Under the pieces are notes generated by a model. It ran no database searches. It had not been told where the DNA came from and worked only from the letters and a program-made list of their open reading frames with translations. DNA of 64,000 nt from Cavenderia fasciculata (taxonomy: Eukaryota; Evosea; Eumycetozoa; Acytosteliales; Cavenderiaceae). The first letter of the stretch is position 1. Each line of letters starts with the position of its first letter. A program made the position numbers and the translations under genes. The stretch lies in assembly GCF_000203815.1 (NCBI RefSeq), contig NW_004457624.1:2976001-3040000 (forward strand). The letters run 5' to 3'. Positions 56,098-64,000 of the stretch are shown in pieces.

Positions 56098-56412
56098 AAG
56101 AGATGGAGATTGGTTAAAGATTAAAAAAAAAATAGATATAATAATAATCATGTATACAACAAACAAACAACATAAATCACAAGTACTTGCTCATTTCAAA
56201 CAAAAATAGAGAGAAGAGGAGGGTTTTATATATTAATAATAATTTGTATAAACAGCAGTATCGAATAAACTCTCTCTTTTATCCCTCCCCCATCCCAATC
56301 AATTAATAATAATTAATAATAATGATAATTAATGGTCTAGCTATTCTATGGATTTATCAATTATTTGGATTATTATTATTATTACAAATTTGGAATTTGA
56401 TTTATTTATTAT
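56098..56412. other. Spacer between convergent genes
   Basis: AT-rich with AAC/AAAC and TAA repeats (56161-56172, 56230-56330). No gene. Confidence 0.5.
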
Positions 56413-57516
56413 TTATTCCTTTCCATCACCAAACAAACGATCCAATTTTTGTTCAAATTTATGATAGTCTAAGAATTTGTAGAGGTCTTCTCTAGACTGC
56501 ATAATGGGAACAACATTCTTTTGTGTACCATCCTTTTTAATGGATTCATACACTTGGAGTGTAGCAGCACTGGCAGCACGGAATGCACTGAGTGGATATA
56601 AAACCAAAGATACTCCATGATTGTACAATTCCTCTGCTCCAAATAATTCAGTCTTTCCAAATTCTGTTATATTTGCTAAAACTAAAATGAGATAGATAGG
56701 GGGTGAGTTAGGGATTAATAAGGTTGTTGGATAATTTACATACTTGGTACATTTGGTAATGCCTTTTTAAAAGCAGCATATTGTGATAATTCAGTTAAAG
56801 CTTCTGGGAATAACATATCGGCACCAGCTTCGATATAGGCCTTTGATCTTTCAATAGCCTTTTCCAAACCTTCGTTGGCAAGTGCATCGGTACGTGCCAT
56901 AATAACAAAGTTTGGATCTTTACGTGCACTAACTGCTGTCTTGATTCTATCTACCATTTCTTCCAAACTTACAATTTTCTTTAAATCAAAAAAAAAAAAA
57001 GAGATTACATTAGTATGTTTGATTGATTGATTGATTGATTGATCACAGTTTAGTATTTATACCTTGCCTGGACGATGACCACATCTTTTAGCTTGAACTT
57101 GATCTTCAATGTGACAACCAGCAGCACCAGCTCTTTCAAACTCTTCAACAGTACGAGCAATATTGAATGAACTACCAAAACCAGTATCAGCATCCACAAG
57201 CAATGGTAACTTGGTTACTCTAAAAAACAAAAGAGAGAGAGGTATGAGTAACGTAAACATATATATATATATATAGTGACTGATATGTAGTTATGTACCT
57301 TGTAATTCTTCTAATATCTTCAACTACATCATTGATTGTAGTGATACCTAAATCAGGTAGACCATAACTAGCAGCAGCAACACCTCCACCAGAGAGATAC
57401 AAAGCTTGATAACCAGTCTTTTCAGCCAAGATGGCAGAGTAGGCATTGATGGCACCTACCACTTGAAGTGGTTTACCATTAGCTACTGCATTTCTAAATA
57501 ATAATCCTGCGCTCAT
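56413..57516 (-). CDS. prpB: 2-Methylisocitrate lyase (PrpB), 292 aa, four exons
   Basis: Minus-strand exons are 57516-57299, 57219-57063, 56978-56744 and 56681-56413 (879 nt), all GT-AG and in phase. The enzyme splits 2-methylisocitrate into pyruvate and succinate in propionate breakdown. It belongs to the isocitrate lyase / PEP mutase superfamily. Seen are [37 protein letters not shown], the active-site loop KRCGHRPGK with catalytic C119, [25 protein letters not shown], and [10 protein letters not shown]-like [11 protein letters not shown]. It is close to full bacterial length and strikingly similar in motif wording to enterobacterial PrpB. No N-terminal mitochondrial leader is evident; the start at 57516 is directly aligned to the bacterial N-terminus. 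Confidence 0.93.
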
Positions 57517-58013
57517 TATATATATATATAACAGTTATAAAAGATAAATAGATAAATAGATAGTTATCTAACAACTAAAGAGAAATGAATGTATTTTGCA
57601 CTTTGATCATCTTTGGTTGCCTGGTAAAAGATTTTTAAATAAAAAGATAAAATTTTTAAAGATAAAAAACAAGAAAGAGCAAGATAGAAAAAGTACACCA
57701 TCAATATTATTATTCTTACTTATTATTTTTAACACATAGTACTATCATTTATCTATCTATCTATCTTTACATAGATAAAGTTAGAAACGGTCTTAAACTC
57801 GTTTGAAACTTAATGGAAAATAACTTGATAACCTGAGACAGAGGTTATCTCTTATAAATTTCCAAAAGATTTTTGGTGTAGATCTTTTGTTTTGGTCTAC
57901 TATAAACAAGTAACTTCTCTGCTGTAGTGGTAGATAGATACCAGTAACAAATGCATTTAGTTTAATGCTTCTAGTATATTCTATTTCCGTGACAGATATA
58001 TGATCATTTAAAA
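57517..58013. other. Divergent promoter region with a hairpin
   Basis: Separates the minus-strand lyase gene from the plus-strand ankyrin gene. A perfect 8-bp inverted repeat, GATAACCT (57827-57834) and AGGTTATC (57842-57849), has a seven-base loop. A TATC repeat is at 57754-57768. No open frame. Confidence 0.5.
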
Positions 58014-61000
58014 AGTATGTATAGTACTACATTACATACTACTTGGGGTTGTTTGTACTAATATAATATATTATCATCTTTCTCTCTCTCTCTCTCTCTT
58101 TAAATAGTGAAAGAAGATTTGGAATATAAATGTTTATTATTCAAGAGATTATTAAACAATGATAGAGTGTCAAAGGTGATTTGGTTGAATGTACACAAGA
58201 TATTGGTTCAATATACAAGGAGTTTTAAAAGTGAATATCATCAGATCACTGCATACACTCATTATCCGAGGGCAATGCTATTTAAATATCGTGACTATGC
58301 TAGTGTTAGATGTCTATCTACACTACTCAATCGGTTTGGATGGGAGCAGATTGACAAGTTGTTTGTCAATGATTCAACTCATTTCTTGGATGATACAATG
58401 ATTGAGGAATTGTCGTATCTGCGACCCGACTATATATACCATCACAGTAATCGTAATAGTGAATGGGGAAAACAAGTCTACGGGATTATACAATGTGAAG
58501 AAGAGGTTCAAAAGGATTATCAAGCATACGTGGACAACCCAAACAATTGGAAACATCCAGATACCCTAGAACAAGAGCATCCAACCCAATACTTGATTGA
58601 TCAAATAAGACAATGTACATTTACCACAAAGTACACCTCAACACAAAAGAAACAATACATAACTCAAATACTCAACAACTTTAAAACACCTACAATATCT
58701 CAACAACAAAAACAACAATGGACAAAAAGATTTGGTTCAATTGAAACTAAAAGATCTCAATCAATTTGTGAACAATTAATAGAATTTTATACAAATCAAA
58801 TTAATCAAAATAATAATAATAATAATAATAATTTGGATGATACATTGGAAGGAATAGGATTATTAAATTTATTTAGATATTATAGTTCACAACATGATAA
58901 TTTATTGGTAGAGAATACTATAAAGAATTATCCACAATCAGTGGAAGTGTTGGTAGATGGTTTGGTCGAGTACGAAGACCACTTTTTCTGTCATTTCCAT
59001 ATGTTTGACGTACTTTGTAAAGTGGGTACACTACAACAAGTACAATATCTTGATAAAAAGATATCATTGTCACCCACAGACGGCGTACGACAATCAAAGG
59101 CATCACACAAAGCAATGGATTGGGCAGCATCTCGACCAGATTCAAAGGCTGCATTTGAAATTACAAGATTCCTACACCTAAATCGTGATGAACAATGTAC
59201 ACACCACGCAATACAAGACAACAAAAACACAGAAGTGGTTTTATACCTTATCAAACACAAACCAGTCCTCCAACACTACTATAGTATCCAGAGTGCCATC
59301 ATGTCGCTGGATCTGTCGTTGATCAAATTTATGCAAGATCATTATCAATACGTAGATATAAAGGGACATAGAAACAGCCGACCAGTTGTGATATCTCGTT
59401 ATCTTGTTGACGAGATGACATCAAGTCTCTCTGATGACAGCCTGTGCTCTATGATTACCTATCTCTTTCAACACTTTCAGGAAGAGATTTCTATCTACAC
59501 CATGTTTGCCTCTGCATGCTGTAATGCTAGAATGTCGGCTGTCAAACTACTCCATTCTCTATTTCCTCCCAGTCAAAGCAGTGGTACAGCTCTTGTCAGT
59601 GAAAGAGCACGAACTACTATTCTAGATGATGCGTTCTTGGTTGGTGTGGATGATGAAATAGTTGATTTTCTCATCCAGAATAGACCAGACGTTCAATTTG
59701 GAGAGGATACATGGACCTATATTGGATCAAAAGGTACAATCAACCAATTGGAAATGGTTATAAAAGAACATGCAAGTAGGAATAATATTGGATTGGCGGT
59801 GGTGGTGGACTTGGATCAAGTTCATCGTATCATATTGACAAATGCAATCAAATATGGTAATATTGATATGATTCAATGGTATCATCAATACCAACGCACC
59901 ATTTATGATCAATTGATGTTAAAACCCAATATTATTGCACATACTCTATTAAATGATAGACCAGATTGGATTGTTGATTTTTATTTAAAAGAAAATCAAC
60001 CAACTCTCAATACTCTTCATTATCTGTACTATCGATCATTGGTTTCAGGTCGTGTAGATATTGCCAAAGCTATTGGTGAGCGTTTAGTAGAAGACACTCA
60101 ACACTTGCAATTATCAGATCGAGAATTGAATCATATATTCATCTCAAGAAAATTGGTTTCATTACAATACCTTGCACAAATTGGGTCAATCACTCAATCC
60201 ATTTTAGAATCTCAACCTTTTATTCTTGCCAATTTTGATTCCATTCAATCAAATACAATTAAATTATTTCAACAATTTAATTTAATATTTCCAAGACAAA
60301 CTATTCATTATAGAGATCAAGATGAAGAAAAAGAAGAAAAAGAAGAAAAAGAAAATAAGATTCCACCTTTATCAATATCTCAACCAAATCCAACATTATT
60401 TTTAAAAATATTTAAAAATAGTTATTTAATTTCAAAAATAATGTCATTTACACATTTACCAAATCAAGAAAGATTGAATTGGAGTAGAATAGAAGAAGCT
60501 ATTGATATTTTCAATTTATCACCAAAATACTTTAAATTGGTGTACAACAACATGTCAACTGGAAAGATTAAAAATATTGATTCAGCATTTATAGAACGTG
60601 TCATTACTTGTCGAGACTTGGAAATATACCGATTGTTGTTAGATGACCATCTAGATACTTTTACATTTGACCATATCGTCACACTGGCAGGATGCTATGA
60701 CATTCAAATGTTGGATATGCTAATGTTGGCACTTGACCGTCAAAAGAAACATTTAGAAAGATCAAAAGGAACGAGACAATTTGGTTGGATATCATATGAC
60801 GCACAGGTGTTTACATACATGATATTCGCTCGATACAAGTACTGTGACATATCGGATTTATTTTCTGGATGCACTATCACCAAAAAGTACACTCCAAAAC
60901 CTGTCATTGCCAAGAACAAAATACTACGCGAGTTTGATCAGTCGAGTTTTAACCAGTGTCGAGCAAGTTTGGAAATAGGAGAGATGTTTAAATCGGCACT

Positions 61001-62373
61001 GCCTATGCTCAGCCTCGAGGAACTCATCATAGTGGCACACGATCCTCGCTTAAATACACTCATGACCACCCGAAACAACCATCAAATGAAGAGTTTTGAT
61101 AGTTCTCGCAATCAAAACAAAAAAAGAGTTGATTCGATTCTATCACCTCAACATCAAAGACATTCGTTATGCACTGAAATTTTTAGATAAATCATCGTTC
61201 CCGTCGATACACGCCAAAACGATCCTCCACCTAGTCAGCAATCAAATACCACCCGCTGCTCAGCATCTATTGACTCCTCCGTATTCCCACCTAGTCAATT
61301 CTCATAAATGGAATGAACCAGATCTCAGTGTATACATTGATACATATGGTCTTCCAGACCCCGACACTCCACTCTTGATCGATCACACAGAGCTCACTGA
61401 AAACATGCGTCAAGTCGAGCCGTCATACTATGAACTAAACATACACGTGGATTGGAGCAACTACTCTCACGACTTGTTCTTTTCCAATAATATCGCTCCC
61501 TTTTACGCATATACTGGTATGACTTGGCATAAATTGGTCATGTCATCTCCCTATTGTGATGGGTTTGAAAGAATATTTTCTTATTTGTACCCAATCCATT
61601 ATCAAGACAAGGTCGACAAGTTATTACAACAATTCAACAACAATCAGAATGTGGAATTGACAGAGGAGGATAAAAAGTTTATCTTTACTCTGCCAAGAGT
61701 AGACCCAAGTTTAAATGTCGATCAAATGTACAATTTCACAAAGTTGGTATTACTCTACACAAATCAATCACTTCAACAAGAAGAATTGGAGATTGATGAG
61801 GGTAGTACTGAGGAGTTTTGGGGGTCTTTGGCCCATGACGCTGGTAACAGATATATTCAGCCAATGGGGTTCTATTTCCCAACCTATGCCATTTTCCTCT
61901 TGGAGACTATTAAATCGGATTGTCCAGTAATAGCAGACTATCTATTTAACCAGAGAGAAGATGTTGAAGCCCAAGTAAGAGTACAGATTGAAAATATTAG
62001 AGGTCATATCAACCAAGTTTTCAAAATCATTCTATATATTGGTACACCCGATCAATTTGAAGTGATTAGACAAGCATCATTGGAAGGTGCACAACTATTA
62101 AAAGCATTTTTCAACAAATCAACAACTCCCAACTGCATAGATATGGAACCTTCAATGTTGGAATATGTCATTTCCAAGATGGACAAGATTAATTTAGCCA
62201 CTTATTTACTATCCGTTACCAATGCCACTCCCATTCAATATTCAACTCTTAAAAATCTTTGGATATCAACTTTTCCCAATGGAGCCCACTCTGGTTTCTT
62301 GCCTAAATTTAAACCTATCAATTATTCTTTAATTCAAATTTATAAACAAGATAAAGAATTTTATAATAAATAA
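58014..62373 (+). pseudogene. Ankyrin-type dictyostelid protein gene with one frameshift, about 1,420 codons
   Basis: The start codon is probably split: A at 58014, intron 58015-58107 (GTATGT to AAATAG), then TG at 58108, giving the context AAAAATGAAAG. The first frame runs to TAA at 61190. In an A-rich tract (about 61115-61125, ACAAAAAAAGAG) a one-base excess shifts the frame, and the +1 frame from about 61096 continues to 62373. Both sides read the same protein: LSLEELIIVAHDPRLNTL before, ELIRFYHLNIKDIRYALKF after. Repeats follow the dictyostelid ankyrin-like pattern (AMDWAA, FLHLNRDEQCTHHAIQDN, VVLYLIKHK). N-terminal residues resemble other family members that begin with helical repeats. 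Alternatives are sequencing error in the homopolymer or a true pseudogene; a spliced join at this point has no good signals. Confidence 0.6.
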
Positions 62374-62448
62374 AATAAATAAAATAAATAGATAAATATT
62401 TTGAAAAAATGAATAAATAAATAATATTATTTATTTTGTTTGCCTCTT

Positions 62449-64000
62449 TTATTTTCTTGATTTCTTTAAATTTGATCCTTCTATTTGTTGTTTTTGTTTC
62501 TTTTTATTCTTTCTAGTCTGATATTGTTGTTGTTCAATATTAATATTATCATTTTCAGTTAATCCCAATTCTTTTTCTTTTTTTAATTTATATTGATTTT
62601 TAACAAATAGGAATAATCTATTATAGGTTGAATCTGATTTAATATTTTTCCAAGTACCAACCAATTTAACGTCTATTTGGTAACCAGAATGATAGAGATA
62701 TAAAAACATCTCCATGTGAAATCCATTAATTAATCTTTCCATAAATGATTTTTGGTCAATGGCAAGATAATATTTTTTTAAACTTGTCGTGGAAACTAGT
62801 TGCCCTTGTTGATTTAGGAAATAGTGGAGCATGTCTACTTGTCCTGATTTGATCATCTCGGGCAGCATTTGTTTGAGTGAATATTGTTTGGGGTACTCTG
62901 TCATCATATATTTGATGATTTGAATACTTCCACTCTTGAGGGCACTGTCTAGATTATATACTATCCATTTTGGATGCCTAGAGTGAACGTATTTGAGATA
63001 ATCCAGTCCTGTGCATCCATTGGTCATGACTAGTTTTTGAATCCTTTGACTTTCCTTTTCCTCTTTGATGTAGAGGTTGTAAAGTAGTCTTGACTGACAC
63101 CTAGCAATCACTTCAATATCCGTTGACCATGTCACAGGTCTCAATTGATTGATTCCGGTTTCGTGGCCCAAGAAACCAAGTTGTTGGGCGAGTTGGATGA
63201 CTGGTTGGACGAATCGATGATTCCAGTTGTTTGATACAATAGATACTGCCGATTCGACCGAGGTCAAATGTGGTTTGATCATGTTGATATCCTCTTCTTG
63301 AAATGCAAATTACAGTGGGTTGAATGTCGGGACTTTGGTTGGAGGACAAAAGTCAAAGCGTTCTGCGAGTTGTACGGGTGTAACAACTTGAGATAGATAA
63401 ATATACACTTGTTCACTTTTGATGGTGTATGGCGTAAAACTATTGAGAGGGATGGGATAGTCGTTGTCACGCATCAACATGATGACAGATACCGCATCAC
63501 TGTCCTCTCTCATCATTGCATACTCCATTGCCTGCTCTCTCTCGCCGCTAAACATTTGAATGACGGTTGGCAAGTCCTCCAACCTGACATGCTTGAATAT
63601 CCTATACGAAGTGAATGCATTGGTACCTGTATTCATCGCATCCATTGTCTTTTCAATATGAATCTGTTGATCTTCCATTTCCAACTCTAGCATTTCAGTT
63701 ATACCCAATCCTTGTAACATCATCTTTCCTTTTAGGTATCTATTAATATACGACAAATTGTTTAGTTGGTGAGGATGTCTAACTAGGAAATCATCCAAAG
63801 CTAATTCCAACGAATCAAGGTATTGATTATACTCGATGCTGGTCGATCGATAATTTGCCTTTAACCATTTAGCAGCTTTAATCATTCCAAATGATATTGG
63901 TACCAATTTAAACTGACTTGTCATTTCATCAATTGGAAACATGATACGATGATCAATTAGAAATTGTAGTACATGTTGATGTCCGTGTTTGAGTGCCGAT
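62449..64000 (-). pseudogene. Ankyrin-type dictyostelid protein, 5' end outside window, interrupted by in-frame stop
   Basis: The minus-strand frame is open from the window edge (64000) to TAA at 63312-63310, then continues in the same frame (FAFQEEDINMIKPHLTS) to 62449. The stop is a single TAA after KVPTFNPL. Residues before and after look like one protein: helical repeats such as LRLEDLPTVIQMF-type VRLEDLPTVIQMFSGEREQ, and NLDSALKSGSIQIIKYMMTEYP after the stop. The family is the ankyrin-like one of the convergent neighbour, with the same relaxed repeat spacing. The C-terminus is basic (KKSRK). A nonsense mutation, sequencing error or read-through are all possible. The Met at 63942 is internal. 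Confidence 0.55.

Noticed and set aside
1-64000. CRISPR array or bacterial operons
   Set aside because: No regularly spaced repeats with unique spacers; gene structure is spliceosomal eukaryotic throughout.

Overview
The window looks like nuclear DNA of a dictyostelid social amoeba. Coding exons alternate with very AT-rich spacers, introns are mostly 65-150 bp GT-AG, proteins carry long Asn, Gln, Ser and Thr homopolymers, and dictyostelid-style ankyrin repeat proteins are present. Coding regions are less AT-extreme than I would expect for D. discoideum, so another dictyostelid genus is more likely; the species cannot be fixed from the sequence. Gene models below were built by hand from six-frame reading plus splice signals; where exon sums are quoted, they keep frame across every junction.

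Layout. 1-1218 is the 3' part of a type-1 glutamine synthetase. 4266-12174 is a ten-exon gene for a 2015-residue protein whose C-terminal part has the RuvC and zinc-ribbon layout of Fanzor, the eukaryotic relatives of TnpB RNA-guided nucleases; this is the most unusual locus. 12478-14307 is a seven-TM (GOST-like) receptor, 14790-16130 a secreted probably GPI-anchored protein, and 16352-17207 and 19709-20758 are dictyostelid-type low-complexity proteins. 21210-24472 (-) is a TPX2-like spindle protein, followed by a decayed importin-5-like pseudogene (24563-25792, -). 26485-27463 is a GIY-YIG nuclease-like gene and 28289-32049 (-) is a decayed, 5'-truncated LINE with reverse transcriptase and RNase H.

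From 33 kb the region is housekeeping: RidA (-), an ammonium transporter (+), a patatin-like phospholipase with a degenerate WW domain (-), a TADA1-like SAGA subunit (+), a C2 plus permuted-papain protein (-), a mucin-stalk surface protein with a GH16-like fold (+), a secreted Cys-rich protein (-), the oligosaccharyltransferase subunit OST5/TMEM258 (+) and methylisocitrate lyase (-). The right end holds two convergent ankyrin-type genes, one with a frameshift and one with an in-frame stop and cut by the window edge.

How it fits together. There is no operon logic, as expected for a eukaryote. Mobile or selfish-type material (Fanzor, GIY-YIG, LINE, pseudogene) is concentrated in 3.6-33 kb, whereas 33-57.5 kb is an ordinary gene-dense block. 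Glutamine synthetase, RidA and the ammonium transporter are all nitrogen-metabolism genes but are far apart, and I do not claim a cluster.
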